From: Methanocorpusculaceae archaeon UBA456
Lineage (GTDB): Archaea > Halobacteriota > Methanomicrobia > Methanomicrobiales > Methanocorpusculaceae
NCBI GenBank assembly: GCA_002496395.1
Contig: DAJQ01000013.1
Span: 999 to 23,183 of the forward strand
Direction: 5' to 3'
Length of the DNA stretch: 22,185 nucleotides
The notes under the pieces are model-generated. The model saw only the letters and a list, made by a program, of their open reading frames with translations, ran no database searches and was not told the DNA's origin. Shown here one piece after another: positions 14,394 through 22,185 of the stretch. Each line of letters opens with the position of its first letter. Within the stretch, counting starts at the first letter, position 1. Position numbers and translations under genes: made by a program.

Positions 14394-15926
14394 TCACTGA
14401 ATATGGATAAATTCCTCGACGATTGCCCGGATCTCCTTCTCTTTTGCATAGATCCGCTCACTCAGCCCTTTATCCTGGAAGTTCCGCAGCTTTCCGATGG
14501 TTGAATCGATGAGAGCGGGAGGGAATATATCATCAGCCTCGAAGATAGCCCGTTTCTCTTCAAGGACATCCGCAGACTCGACACAGGATGCGGGAAGTTG
14601 TTTCAGCGAGTTCAGTTTCTCAGCATTCTTCGGATCGAAGATGTTGCCATCGACATAGAGATCACGTGCCCTATCGAGAGCATCCGGCATCCGGATACCA
14701 TAGAGTGAGGCAATAACCAGCCCGGCTGCGAGATTATAAACATCGGCTGAACCATCGGGTGTCCTCAGTTCTATCGTCTGTTTCCCCCTTCGCGGGACAT
14801 GTGCGGGGGGAGCGGCAGGGTTGGCATGACGGATCATATCGCCATTCCCAATCCATCCAAGCGGTACCCGGACAACAACAGAGCGGTTCCGATCTCCCCA
14901 GCAGACATTCGTCGGGGCCTCCTGATGGGGTACCAGCCGCAGGTACGATGTCGGGATGGTATTGCCAAATGCGGTCAGGGCATCTGAACATTCGAGCAGG
15001 CCCGCAATCATCTTCTTTGCAAAGTCAGATAGCCCGTTCTCATCAACCATCAGGTTCAGATCATCCCTGACTGCCATCATATGGAAGTGGAGGCCAGAAC
15101 CAGCTTTACCGACGGTGATCTTTGGCGCATAGCTCACCTGCACGCCATATGCTTCTCCAAGCATCCTGACGATCCATTTTGCAATCACCAGCTGATCGAC
15201 TGCATCCTCTATCGGGATAGGCAGGAACTCGATCTCGTGCTGTTCATAGAGTTTTTCATCCTGGGTGAAACATCCCACCTCGGCATGGCCGTACTTCACT
15301 TTTCCGCCAGCCTGTGCCACCAGCCTGAGGGCTTCGATACGGAACTCCTCAAACTGGGTGAAGGGACGAGACTCATGGTATCCCCGCTGATCACAGACAG
15401 GGTAGAGTGGATCAGGCTCTGCGATCACATAGTATTCCAGTTCCGAAAGAGCTAAAAATTCAGCACCAGTCTCTTTCCTGAACAGCTCATGAGCCTTTCT
15501 CAGGACATAGGAGGGATCGTTTGGAAGCGGCTTTCCCTCATTTGTATAAAATGAACAGAGGATCTCAAGTGTCGGCACTTCGGAGAAGGGATTTACAAAA
15601 GCGGTTCTGTACCGGGGGATCACATACAGGTCGCTGGATCCCGCTTCAATGCATGAGAAGAGCTGCGATCCGTCGATCCGCTCCCCATCACTTAATATTG
15701 TATCCAGATGCTCCTTTCCCGTTATAACAAAATTGAGTGTCTTCAGCTTTCCATCTTCTCCCACATAACGGAAGTTGATCATCTCAATGCCATTCTGGAC
15801 AACAAAGCGGATTATATCTTCTTTACTGAACACTGCAGCAGGTTTCCCAAGAAATCGTTCAAGTTCATTGGGGTTGAGAGGGGAATCGTCTATCTCCATG
15901 TACCAGTAAGGTGTGATAAGTTTCAT
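14394..15926 (-). CDS. Glutamine synthetase family protein (atypical)
   Basis: This is a glutamine synthetase homologue of 510 residues; ATG 15935 would give 513. Numbering from ATG 15935, the beta-grasp part has DGSQLF (89-94). The catalytic part has the Glu pair in SELEY (165, 167), Glu 219 in HAEVG, EQHEIEF (231-237), GSGLHFH (279-285), RNRS (349-352) and a substrate-Arg/Glu segment ELRTPDGSADVY (389-400). Most ATP, metal and glutamate ligands therefore appear present. It is about 60-70 residues longer than typical archaeal GlnA, and the C-terminal region after 415 departs from the family. It could make glutamine or be a GlnA-like gamma-glutamyl ligase; sequence alone does not decide. A TATA-like AAATAAT lies 28-34 nt before ATG 15926 with no Shine-Dalgarno. 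The gene is divergent from an ADP-ribosylglycohydrolase gene. Confidence 0.9.
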   Translation of the reverse strand: MKLITPYWYMEIDDSPLNPNELERFLGKPAAVFSKEDIIRFVVQNGIEMINFRYVGEDGKLKTLNFVITGKEHLDTILSDGERIDGSQLFSCIEAGSSDLYVIPRYRTAFVNPFSEVPTLEILCSFYTNEGKPLPNDPSYVLRKAHELFRKETGAEFLALSELEYYVIAEPDPLYPVCDQRGYHESRPFTQFEEFRIEALRLVAQAGGKVKYGHAEVGCFTQDEKLYEQHEIEFLPIPIEDAVDQLVIAKWIVRMLGEAYGVQVSYAPKITVGKAGSGLHFHMMAVRDDLNLMVDENGLSDFAKKMIAGLLECSDALTAFGNTIPTSYLRLVPHQEAPTNVCWGDRNRSVVVRVPLGWIGNGDMIRHANPAAPPAHVPRRGKQTIELRTPDGSADVYNLAAGLVIASLYGIRMPDALDRARDLYVDGNIFDPKNAEKLNSLKQLPASCVESADVLEEKRAIFEADDIFPPALIDSTIGKLRNFQDKGLSERIYAKEKEIRAIVEEFIHIQ

Positions 15927-15953
15927 TAAAAGCATTCTTCTGAGAAAGGGAGC

Positions 15954-15960
15954 ATTATTT
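15954..15960 (-). promoter_or_regulatory. TATA-like box for the glutamine synthetase homologue
   Basis: AAATAAT on the minus strand lies 28-34 nt before ATG 15926 and 19-25 nt before ATG 15935. Spacing favours the downstream ATG with a near-leaderless mRNA. Confidence 0.35.
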
Positions 15961-16014
15961 TAGTATCCAGACATAGAAACCAACTTCCTTCCAACCCACC
16001 CGCCGACCGGCAAG

Positions 16015-16024
16015 GGTTATAACC
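16015..16024 (+). promoter_or_regulatory. Palindromic TATA box for the ADP-ribosylglycohydrolase gene
   Basis: GGTTATAACC is a perfect 10 bp palindrome whose TTATAA core lies 24-29 nt before the ATG at 16046. No Shine-Dalgarno follows, so a leaderless mRNA is expected. Confidence 0.55.
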
Positions 16025-16045
16025 TCCAAGAACAACCCTCATCTG

Positions 16046-16969
16046 ATGCTCGAACAATATAAGGGATGCCTGCTTGGTGCTGCGCTTGGAGATGCGCTCG
16101 GTATGCCGAATGAAACCGCACCACCCAGGCTCCATGCACCTCTCAGAATGTTTCGGAAGGCCTACAAGGGCCATCCAAATGATGCACTGGCACCCGGGCA
16201 GTTTACCGACGACACCCAGATGATGATGATCGCCGGGAGGCTTATTGCCGATCGTGAATATTCCGAAGATGCTTATGCAACCGCTCTTTCGGACACCTAC
16301 AATTCAGGACGGCTCAGGTTCCCCGACAGTGCCATCCATGCCGCATGCGAACGCCTGAAGAAGAGTTCATGGAAAGAAGCGGCAGTCAATTCCAGTACTT
16401 CCGGATGTGTTCCTCTTGCGGTCCCGTTTGCACTTGCATTTACCGATCTCATCGAATGCTCGGAGAGGCTTGTCGTTGCATGCAGTGTTACCCACACCCA
16501 CCCGGGAGCTCTGGCCGGTGCGGTGACGGTTGCCACACTTATCCGTGCAACCCTGGCAGGGGATCCGGATCCACTTGCACGGGCAGCAGCAACAGCGCTC
16601 CGGGAGGATGAACTCCTCGGCGTCCGGGTAAGGGAAGCTATCAGGCTTGCGGATGAGAGTGGCATTTCCATTCAGGGTGCCTGTGAACGGATCGGAAGTG
16701 ACAGTTCGGTGTACCAGACCGTGCCCCTCGCCTTCTTCCTCTCCAGGCGGATTGACGACCCTGATGAGCTGCTTGAGATCGCCTCACAGACCGGCGGCAA
16801 CGCAGATACGATAGCATTCATATGCGGAGCATATATCGGCGCGAAGTTAGGCAAAAGTAGCCTTCCACAGGATCTCCTCGAACACCTGGAATCGCGCGAT
16901 ATGATCGAACAACTCGGAACTGACCTCCTCAGGCGGACAGGGCACCCGATTCCCGGCGGGGCAGAGTAG
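16046..16969 (+). CDS. ADP-ribosylglycohydrolase (DraG/ARH family)
   Basis: This 307-residue all-helical hydrolase removes ADP-ribose from proteins or small molecules using two Mg2+ or Mn2+ ions. Family motifs visible are GAALGDALGMP (11-21), FTDDTQM (53-59, with Thr 54, Asp 55 and Asp 56 as metal ligands), SVTHTHPGA (147-155) and the C-terminal GGNADTIA (250-257). In most members the last motif reads GGDTDT, so the first metal Asp is Asn 252 here while Asp 254 and Thr 255 remain. The best-known relative, DraG, reactivates dinitrogenase reductase; others act on ADP-ribosylated arginine, serine or thymidine. No ADP-ribosyltransferase or nitrogenase gene is in the window, so the substrate is open. 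The gene diverges from a glutamine synthetase homologue. The start is fixed by a TATA box 24-29 nt upstream. Confidence 0.92.
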   Translation: MLEQYKGCLLGAALGDALGMPNETAPPRLHAPLRMFRKAYKGHPNDALAPGQFTDDTQMMMIAGRLIADREYSEDAYATALSDTYNSGRLRFPDSAIHAACERLKKSSWKEAAVNSSTSGCVPLAVPFALAFTDLIECSERLVVACSVTHTHPGALAGAVTVATLIRATLAGDPDPLARAAATALREDELLGVRVREAIRLADESGISIQGACERIGSDSSVYQTVPLAFFLSRRIDDPDELLEIASQTGGNADTIAFICGAYIGAKLGKSSLPQDLLEHLESRDMIEQLGTDLLRRTGHPIPGGAE

Positions 16970-16980
16970 GTATCTGCACC

Positions 16981-16999
16981 AAAGGGTAAAACCCTTTAT
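16981..16999 (+). promoter_or_regulatory. argC promoter with inverted repeat over the TATA box
   Basis: AAAGGGT (16981-16987) and ACCCTTT (16991-16997) form a perfect 7 bp inverted repeat with a 3 nt spacer. The right arm runs into TTTAT (16995-16999), which lies 24-28 nt before the argC ATG at 17023. A repressor bound here would block the TATA-binding protein. No Shine-Dalgarno precedes argC. Confidence 0.45.
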
Positions 17000-17022
17000 C
17001 CAAGCTCTGCGAGATAGCATGT

Positions 17023-18015
17023 ATGGATATTGCGATCATCGGAGCATCCGGCTATGCGGGTGGAGACCTGATGCGGCTCATCGCCCTTCACCCCCATACA
17101 GAGCTCACCTGTGCCACGTCCCGAAAGCTTGATGGGACGCTGGTTAGCAAAGATCAACCTCATCTGAAGGGGTTTGTTGATCTCACCTATACAAACCCCG
17201 ATGTTGATGATGTCGATTCCGATGTTGTCTTTCTGGCTGTCCCCCATACCGTGGCGATGCAGTATGCTGGCTCACTCCATTCACGGGGAATAAAAACAGT
17301 CGATCTCTCAGCAGACTACCGGCTTCCGCAATCAATTTATGAAGAGGTCTACGGGGTTTCCCATACCGCATATTTTGAAGCGCCATATGGCATCCCCGAA
17401 CTCCACCGTGACGAAGTGAAGGGAACAAAATTCGTCGCAAATCCCGGCTGTTTCCCGACCGGTGCAACACTAACAGCCGCCCCGGTTGCAGATCTGGCAA
17501 GAACGATCATCTATGATTCAAAGACCGGGGTATCAGGAGCGGGAGACACCGTCTCCGAAGCAACCCATTACCCCAATATTGCAGATAATATCAATCCATA
17601 CAAATGGACACAACACCGCCATCTCTCTGAGATGCAGCTTGAGATCTCCCGTCTCGGATCTCAGGCCAGCGTCCATTTCACCCCGCACCTCGTTCCGGTG
17701 ACCCGCGGCATCCTGACAACCGCCCACATCATCACTGAGCGTCCTGTCACAACCGACGAGGTCAGGCGGAGGTTTGAGCACATGTACCGGAATGAGCCCT
17801 TCATCCGGCTCCAGGCGCCAAAACTCGGGAATGTCCGGGGAACAAACTTCTGCGATATTGCCTTTGAAGTTGAAGAAGGTGGCAGACGAATTGTAGCCAT
17901 CTCGGCAATCGATAACCTGATGAAAGGAGCAGCCGGGCAGGCAGTCCAGAATATGAATATCATCTGCGGGCTTGAGGAGACAACAGGACTCCTCTTCCCA
18001 TCAGCTACACCATGA
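17023..18015 (+). CDS. argC: N-acetyl-gamma-glutamyl-phosphate reductase
   Basis: This is a 330-residue cytoplasmic enzyme for the third step of acetylated ornithine/arginine synthesis: NADPH-dependent reduction of N-acetylglutamyl phosphate to the semialdehyde. The N-terminal Rossmann motif is GASGYAG (7-13). The catalytic Cys 143 lies in NPGCFPTGA, the family signature. Length matches the type-1 ArgC family. It is first in a four-gene plus-strand run, argC - CBS protein - argJ - argB. The ATG at 17023 has a TTTAT box 24-28 nt upstream and no Shine-Dalgarno, so the operon mRNA is probably leaderless. The following CBS gene starts 11 bp after the stop. Regulation may act through the inverted repeat over the TATA box. 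Confidence 0.97.
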   Translation: MDIAIIGASGYAGGDLMRLIALHPHTELTCATSRKLDGTLVSKDQPHLKGFVDLTYTNPDVDDVDSDVVFLAVPHTVAMQYAGSLHSRGIKTVDLSADYRLPQSIYEEVYGVSHTAYFEAPYGIPELHRDEVKGTKFVANPGCFPTGATLTAAPVADLARTIIYDSKTGVSGAGDTVSEATHYPNIADNINPYKWTQHRHLSEMQLEISRLGSQASVHFTPHLVPVTRGILTTAHIITERPVTTDEVRRRFEHMYRNEPFIRLQAPKLGNVRGTNFCDIAFEVEEGGRRIVAISAIDNLMKGAAGQAVQNMNIICGLEETTGLLFPSATP

Positions 18016-18025
18016 GGTATGTATC

Positions 18026-18511
18026 ATGAAAGTAGAGTCAGTCATGACCCCAAATCCGGTGACGATCCAGGCAAAGGATACGATCCGTGAGGCATCAAGG
18101 ATAATCCGGGAGAAGAAGATAGGGGGGCTCCCGGTGATGGATGGAGAGAACTTGATCGGGATGATCACCGAATCCGATATCCTGGCCCTCCTCTCGGTAC
18201 AAGGACCAAGCGAAGATCTCTGGCTTCCATCGCCACTTGAAGTGATCGAGATCCCAATCCGCGAGTTCTTCAACTGGGAAAAGACTAAAGAAGCCCTTTC
18301 AGATATCGGATCCCGGCCAGTCAGATCGGTGATGAGCTACCCGATTATCACCATTGAGGCTGAAGATACGATTGAGGAGGCAGCCAGAATAATGCTCCGT
18401 GAAGGGATCGCCCGTCTCCCCGTCCTCAGGGATGGGGTACTCTCGGGAATCGTCACCCGTGCGGACATCATAGAGGGGATCGGGAAGAAGAAGGAGGATG
18501 AGGGGCAGTGA
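18026..18511 (+). CDS. Tandem CBS-domain protein inside the arginine operon
   Basis: This 161-residue soluble protein is a pair of CBS domains with little else: CBS1 at about 3-60 (VESVMTPNPVTI ... LIGMITESDIL) and CBS2 at about 95-152 (VRSVMSYPIITI ... LSGIVTRADII). Each begins with the V-x-x-V-M motif and ends in an (I/V)-T-x-(S/A)-D-I strand-helix. About 30 residues link the two. CBS pairs typically bind adenine nucleotides or S-adenosylmethionine and act as energy or metabolite sensors. I start it at ATG 18026, since GAGGT lies 7 nt upstream; the longer in-frame extension would run into argC. The stop overlaps the argJ start as GTGA, so it is part of the operon. A regulatory role in arginine synthesis is inferred from position only. 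Confidence 0.92.
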   Translation: MKVESVMTPNPVTIQAKDTIREASRIIREKKIGGLPVMDGENLIGMITESDILALLSVQGPSEDLWLPSPLEVIEIPIREFFNWEKTKEALSDIGSRPVRSVMSYPIITIEAEDTIEEAARIMLREGIARLPVLRDGVLSGIVTRADIIEGIGKKKEDEGQ

Positions 18512-19653
18512 AGAGTATCTGTGGCGTCGCGGGTGTAACCGCCGCTGGTATAAAAGAGGGGAAGTACGGGCTTGCACTTATAAAGGCATCGGGAAATACT
18601 GCCGCAGTCTTTACCCAGAATAAGGCACGTGCACCTGTCATCGACCTGATGGCGGAACGGATGAAGAAGAATCAGATCGAAGGAATCATCGCCAATTCAG
18701 GGTGCGCAAATGCCTATACCGGCAGACGTGGCATGGAAGACGCAATCAGGATGGCAGAGATCGGAGGAGAAGCACTGGGTATTGATCCGATGCATGTCGG
18801 AGTGGCAAGTACCGGCGTCATCGGGAGGTACCTGAACCTCGATCTGATACAGAAACAGGCGGGAACCCTGAAGCTCTCATCTTCAGAAGATGCGGAGATA
18901 CAGGCAGCCCGTGCGATCATGACGACCGATCTTGTTGAGAAACATGCCCTTGTCCGGGGCAATGGATTTTCTGTCGGCGGCATTGCGAAAGGAAGCGGGA
19001 TGATCGCCCCGAATATGGCAACGATGCTCGGGTTTGTGTATACGGATGCTGAAGTTGCACAGGACGATCTGAAGGCAATACTCAGCAGGGCTGTTTCCCG
19101 GAGTTTCAACAGAACCGTCGTCGACGGCGATGTCTCGACGAACGACTGCGTCTTCCTGACAGCAACCGGCGAGGCAGGAAAAGTTCCCATACACGAGGTT
19201 GAAAAGAGCCTGACTGCTGCCTGTATTCAGCTTGCACAGGCAATTGCACGGGATGGTGAAGGGGCGACAAAACTGATCGAGGTGATCGTCTCTGGAGCAC
19301 GGAGTGAGGAGGATGCAGCAAAGGTTGCAAAGACCGTCGTGACAAGCCCCCTCGTCAAGACCGCAGTCTATGGCCAGGATCCAAACTGGGGCCGGGTTGT
19401 CGCTGCCGCCGGATATGCAGGAGTCGATTTTGAGATCCCGGATCTCTCGCTCTGGATTGGAACAGGTGAGGGGAAGACTCCGCTTGTCCAAAAAGGAGAG
19501 ATTACTGCTGATCTTACCGCAGCAAAAGCGGCGATGAAAGGGGATACCGTCGTCTTTTCGATCGATCTCGATTCCGGTGTTGGTGAGGCGACCGCATGGG
19601 GCTGTGATTTAACCGAGAAGTACGTAGAGATTAACGGGAAGTATACGACATGA
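18508..19653 (+). CDS. argJ: Glutamate N-acetyltransferase / ornithine acetyltransferase
   Basis: This 381-residue enzyme transfers the acetyl group from N-acetylornithine to glutamate, recycling it in the cyclic arginine pathway. Bifunctional members also use acetyl-CoA to make N-acetylglutamate. The precursor cuts itself between Ala 171 and Thr 172 in [15 protein letters not shown], leaving Thr 172 as the N-terminal nucleophile of the beta chain. The oxyanion-type SGCAN (64-68) and STGVIG (101-106) segments are present. The start is GTG 18508, preceded by GGAGGATGA, and overlaps the CBS stop by 4 bp. Its own stop overlaps the argB ATG (ATGA). No separate argA is in the window. Whether it is mono- or bifunctional cannot be read with certainty. 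Confidence 0.97.
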   Translation: MKSICGVAGVTAAGIKEGKYGLALIKASGNTAAVFTQNKARAPVIDLMAERMKKNQIEGIIANSGCANAYTGRRGMEDAIRMAEIGGEALGIDPMHVGVASTGVIGRYLNLDLIQKQAGTLKLSSSEDAEIQAARAIMTTDLVEKHALVRGNGFSVGGIAKGSGMIAPNMATMLGFVYTDAEVAQDDLKAILSRAVSRSFNRTVVDGDVSTNDCVFLTATGEAGKVPIHEVEKSLTAACIQLAQAIARDGEGATKLIEVIVSGARSEEDAAKVAKTVVTSPLVKTAVYGQDPNWGRVVAAAGYAGVDFEIPDLSLWIGTGEGKTPLVQKGEITADLTAAKAAMKGDTVVFSIDLDSGVGEATAWGCDLTEKYVEINGKYTT

Positions 19654-20519
19654 AACGTGAAGACGTCCTGATGGAGGCACTCCCCTATATCAGGCAGTTT
19701 CATGGAAAGACGATCGTGATCAAGCTCGGGGGCCATGCGATGGTCGATCCGGCGATCATGAACACCGTCATCGAGGATGCCGTCCTCCTCCACTACATCG
19801 GAATGCGGGTTGTTCTCGTACATGGCGGGGGACCGGAGATCACCGAGAAGATGAAGGCGATGGGCAAAGAGCCGAAGTTTGTCGCCGGGCTCAGAGTCAC
19901 TGATCAGGACACCCTTGAGATCGCGATGATGGTGCTTGCGGGAAAGATCAGCAACACCATCGTCTCCCTGATTGCACAGAACGGCGCCCGTGGTGTAGGC
20001 ATATCAGGAAACGACGGGAACCTCGTCATCGCACGGAAGATGGATGCCCAGAAGGTGATGATCGAGGATCGTGAAGAAGAGGTGGATCTCGGGTTCGTTG
20101 GCGAGATCCAGCGGGTGAACCCCGGCCTCCTCAGGACTCTGCTTGATTCAGGTTATATACCGGTCATTTCACCGCTTGCTATCGACGAGGCAGGAAATAA
20201 CTTAAATATCAATGCAGACACCATGGCAGGCGAGCTTGCAGTGGCACTTGATGCAGGAAAACTTGTATCACTCACCGATGTGGACGGTGTGATGGATATG
20301 TCACGCACGAAGATCTACCACCGGCTCACCCTTGGAGAAGTGGAGTCGATGATCGCAGACGGTACCATACAGGGAGGCATGATACCAAAACTTTCAGCAT
20401 GCATCTATGCATCAAGAAATGGAGTTGAACGCTGTCACATCATCAATGGCAATGCCCCGCATAACCTTATCCTCGAACTCTTCACCGACCTTGGCGTCGG
20501 CACGATGATTCGGGGATAG
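19650..20519 (+). CDS. argB: Acetylglutamate kinase
   Basis: This 289-residue enzyme phosphorylates N-acetylglutamate with ATP, the second step and usual control point of arginine synthesis. Lys 25 and Gly 27-28 lie in VIKLGG. The nucleotide/substrate loop HGGG is at 58-61, and GLRVTD at 80-85 binds acetylglutamate. A C-terminal segment ([18 protein letters not shown] followed by GVGTMI) matches arginine-sensitive kinases. The N-terminal helix before the core (residues 1-20, EALPYIRQF) is the extension that lets arginine-inhibited kinases form hexamers. Feedback inhibition by arginine is therefore likely, which fits a cyclic pathway with ArgJ. The start overlaps the argJ stop. A TTTTT lies 5 bp after the stop and may help end transcription. 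Confidence 0.97.
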   Translation: MKREDVLMEALPYIRQFHGKTIVIKLGGHAMVDPAIMNTVIEDAVLLHYIGMRVVLVHGGGPEITEKMKAMGKEPKFVAGLRVTDQDTLEIAMMVLAGKISNTIVSLIAQNGARGVGISGNDGNLVIARKMDAQKVMIEDREEEVDLGFVGEIQRVNPGLLRTLLDSGYIPVISPLAIDEAGNNLNINADTMAGELAVALDAGKLVSLTDVDGVMDMSRTKIYHRLTLGEVESMIADGTIQGGMIPKLSACIYASRNGVERCHIINGNAPHNLILELFTDLGVGTMIRG

Positions 20520-20525
20520 ATCCCT

Positions 20526-20531
20526 TTTTAT
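20526..20531 (+). promoter_or_regulatory. TATA-like box for the phosphate transporter gene (also possible argB T-tract)
   Basis: TTTTAT lies 27-32 nt before the ATG at 20558. It is part of a T5 run just past the argB stop, so the same bases may weakly end the arginine operon transcript. Confidence 0.4.
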
Positions 20532-20557
20532 CCTGAACAATCCATCATTCTTTTGCT

Positions 20558-22183
20558 ATGGTTGCCACCTGGGAGCTGATCTTTACTGTTGTTCCAGGAG
20601 TAATCCTCTTCCTCTTCGGAATTGAAAACTTCAGCAAAGAGATCCTGGTTGTTGCAAAGGGGCGGTTTGCTGCCATCCTTGGAGATCTGACAACAAATCG
20701 TTACAAAGGCCTCATGCTTGGCGCCGGAATCACCGCACTTGTGCAGTCAAGTGCAGCGACGACGGTGATTGCCATCAACCTGGTTAATGCAGGTACGATA
20801 TCCTTTGTCCAGAGCCTTGGCATCATCATCGGCTCAAATATCGGGACCACCATCACCTCCCAGCTTGTTGCCTTCAAGCTCACCTCGTTTGGCCCGGTCT
20901 TCATCCTTGCAGGGTTTTTGATCGGGCTTATCGGTGGGAGATACAAGTTCCTTGGCAAACCGATCTTCTACTTCGGTCTCGTCTTCTTCGGGCTGACACT
21001 TGTCAATAACGGAATCGATCCCTACAAAAATGATCCGCTGGTCCTCGAACTCCTCGGCGGCATCGCGTTTCTCCCACTTGCCATATTCGTCGGGTTCCTT
21101 GTGACAACCGCATTTCAGTCGAGTTCCGTGACAACCGGCCTCGTCGTCATCCTTGCCCAGCAGGGCATGATCACCATGCCCGAGGCGATACCTTTCCTCC
21201 TCGGCGCAAACATCGGATCAACGACAACAGCCCTCTTTGCATCACGGAGTCTCGATCTCTATGCACGCCGGGCAGCCGCTGCCCATACCATCTTCAATAT
21301 CGGAGGGGTGCTCCTTATCCTCCCCTTTTTGGTACCATTTGTCGATTTGATCGCATGGATTGGGGGGACTGAGGCGCAACAGGTGGCAAATGCACACCTC
21401 GTCTTTAATGTCGTCGCTTCCGGGATCTTTATCCTTGCGCTTCATCCATTTGCCCGCCTCGTCATCCGTGCTGTCCCGGGTGAGGAGGAGGAGATCCTCT
21501 TCCGGACAGTCGCAATCCGGAAAGATATGCCGGAGTCGCCTGATGAAGCGCTGCCCCTCATCGAGGAGGAGGTACAGCACCTCTATGAGATAACTGATCA
21601 GGCATTTGATGCCTCAATCGCCGTATTTGATGCCGCGAAACCACCACGGGCATACCAGAAGGCAGGAAAGCTGGAGCTTGTCAACGACTATATCGACGAG
21701 GAGATTGAAAAAGCGGTATTTATCCTCTCCAGTCAGGCATTGCCTGAAAAAGAGGGGAAAAAGACGATGCTTCTTGTCAGGATCTCAAACGAGCTTGAAC
21801 GGCTCGGCGATCTCTCCCGCGATCTTGCGAAAGTAGGCCGAAACGCCCATAGAAAAGGCAGTCCATTCCCAAAAGGGCAGATAGAGGCAATCAGGGGGAT
21901 CTACCGTATCTTTGATGGCAATATTCAGGAGCTCTCAAAGAACTTCCCCCATTCAAATAAGGAGACGATCAATTCACTCCGGGCACGCGATATCGAGCTC
22001 CAGCGTGCATTAAACCTTGAATACTCACTCTACCTGAAGCGTATTGCACAGATGAATGAGAGCGGGGATTCCCGGTACCTTGAGGTCCTCTCAATCCTTG
22101 AGGCGGCAAACGGGAAGATCCGTGATATCAGGAAACTGACCGAAGAGTACTCTGCTCTTGATGAGCCAACAGAGGAATCCTGA
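20558..22183 (+). CDS. Na+/phosphate cotransporter family protein with PhoU-like domain
   Basis: This 541-residue membrane protein is complete at the window's end. The N-terminal part (about 1-305) has eight or more hydrophobic segments and the inverted-repeat signatures of the NptA/PNaS family: QSSAATT (63-69) with GSNIGTT (92-98), and QSSSVTT (187-193) with GANIGSTT (216-223). These QSS loops form the Na+ and phosphate site in family members. The C-terminal part (about 330-535) is soluble, charged and helical, as in PhoU, and probably gates or regulates uptake. Fusion of the two is a known family layout. No pst, phoU or phosphate-responsive gene is nearby. The gene has its own TATA-like box and no Shine-Dalgarno, so it is likely separate from the arginine operon. 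Phosphate as substrate is inferred from the family. Confidence 0.93.
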   Translation: MVATWELIFTVVPGVILFLFGIENFSKEILVVAKGRFAAILGDLTTNRYKGLMLGAGITALVQSSAATTVIAINLVNAGTISFVQSLGIIIGSNIGTTITSQLVAFKLTSFGPVFILAGFLIGLIGGRYKFLGKPIFYFGLVFFGLTLVNNGIDPYKNDPLVLELLGGIAFLPLAIFVGFLVTTAFQSSSVTTGLVVILAQQGMITMPEAIPFLLGANIGSTTTALFASRSLDLYARRAAAAHTIFNIGGVLLILPFLVPFVDLIAWIGGTEAQQVANAHLVFNVVASGIFILALHPFARLVIRAVPGEEEEILFRTVAIRKDMPESPDEALPLIEEEVQHLYEITDQAFDASIAVFDAAKPPRAYQKAGKLELVNDYIDEEIEKAVFILSSQALPEKEGKKTMLLVRISNELERLGDLSRDLAKVGRNAHRKGSPFPKGQIEAIRGIYRIFDGNIQELSKNFPHSNKETINSLRARDIELQRALNLEYSLYLKRIAQMNESGDSRYLEVLSILEAANGKIRDIRKLTEEYSALDEPTEES

Positions 22184-22185
22184 AA

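Noticed and set aside
18883..19491. 202-codon minus-strand frame opposite argJ
   Set aside because: argJ is certain from its autocleavage motif and operon overlaps; this frame is a Cys-rich shadow.
1..22185. CRISPR arrays, tRNA or rRNA genes, insertion sequences, attachment sites
   Set aside because: The gaps between genes are mostly under 130 bp. I saw no regularly spaced repeats, no cloverleaf-like sequence, no transposase or integrase, and no target duplications.

Overview
The window looks like part of a euryarchaeal methanogen chromosome, most likely of the order Methanomicrobiales. The reasons are the many PAS-domain sensor proteins, the anaerobe-type oxygen-defence proteins (rubrerythrin, desulforedoxin, archaeal Prx6-type peroxiredoxin, glutaredoxin-thioredoxin reductase fusion), archaeal TATA-like boxes placed close to start codons, and GGTGA/GGAGTGAT-type ribosome binding sites. 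The order is an inference; I could not run a phylogeny. Almost all of the sequence is coding, with short intergenic gaps. I see no rRNA, tRNA, CRISPR array, transposase or integrase.

Region 1 (1-7863) is a sensory block. It holds the 3' end of a PAS histidine kinase (+), a 1370-residue protein with seven PAS and two GAF domains (-), a membrane protein with two PAS domains (-), and a small soluble two-PAS protein (-). Only the first has an intact phospho-acceptor His and an ATPase domain. The next two end in the same roughly 75-residue module, which resembles a histidine-kinase dimerisation helix pair but has Asp where the His should be and no ATPase domain after it.

Region 2 (7918-13685) is rich in redox and oxygen-defence genes. 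On the minus strand are a glutaredoxin-thioredoxin reductase fusion, an AI-2E family membrane protein and rubrerythrin. RadC (+) and an FMN-reductase-like flavoprotein (-) follow, converging on each other. A plus-strand operon then encodes a zinc-ribbon protein, a 41-residue desulforedoxin, a carboxymuconolactone decarboxylase-like protein without its CxxC, and a peroxiredoxin, and it ends at a T-tract. Electrons could plausibly run from NAD(P)H through the reductase fusion to the peroxiredoxin and rubredoxin-like proteins.

Region 3 (13776-16969) carries an SRAP/HMCES-type DNA-protein crosslink protein, then a glutamine synthetase homologue (-) divergent from an ADP-ribosylglycohydrolase (+).

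Region 4 (17023-20519) is an arginine operon, argC - CBS-domain protein - argJ - argB, with start/stop overlaps at the last two junctions and an inverted repeat over the putative TATA box. ArgJ recycles the acetyl group, and ArgB has the N-terminal helix typical of arginine-inhibited enzymes.

Region 5 (20558-22183) is a Na+/phosphate cotransporter fused to a PhoU-like domain, with its own TATA-like element. Several genes in the window lack a Shine-Dalgarno sequence and have a TATA-like box about 24-34 nt before the start codon, which suggests leaderless mRNAs.
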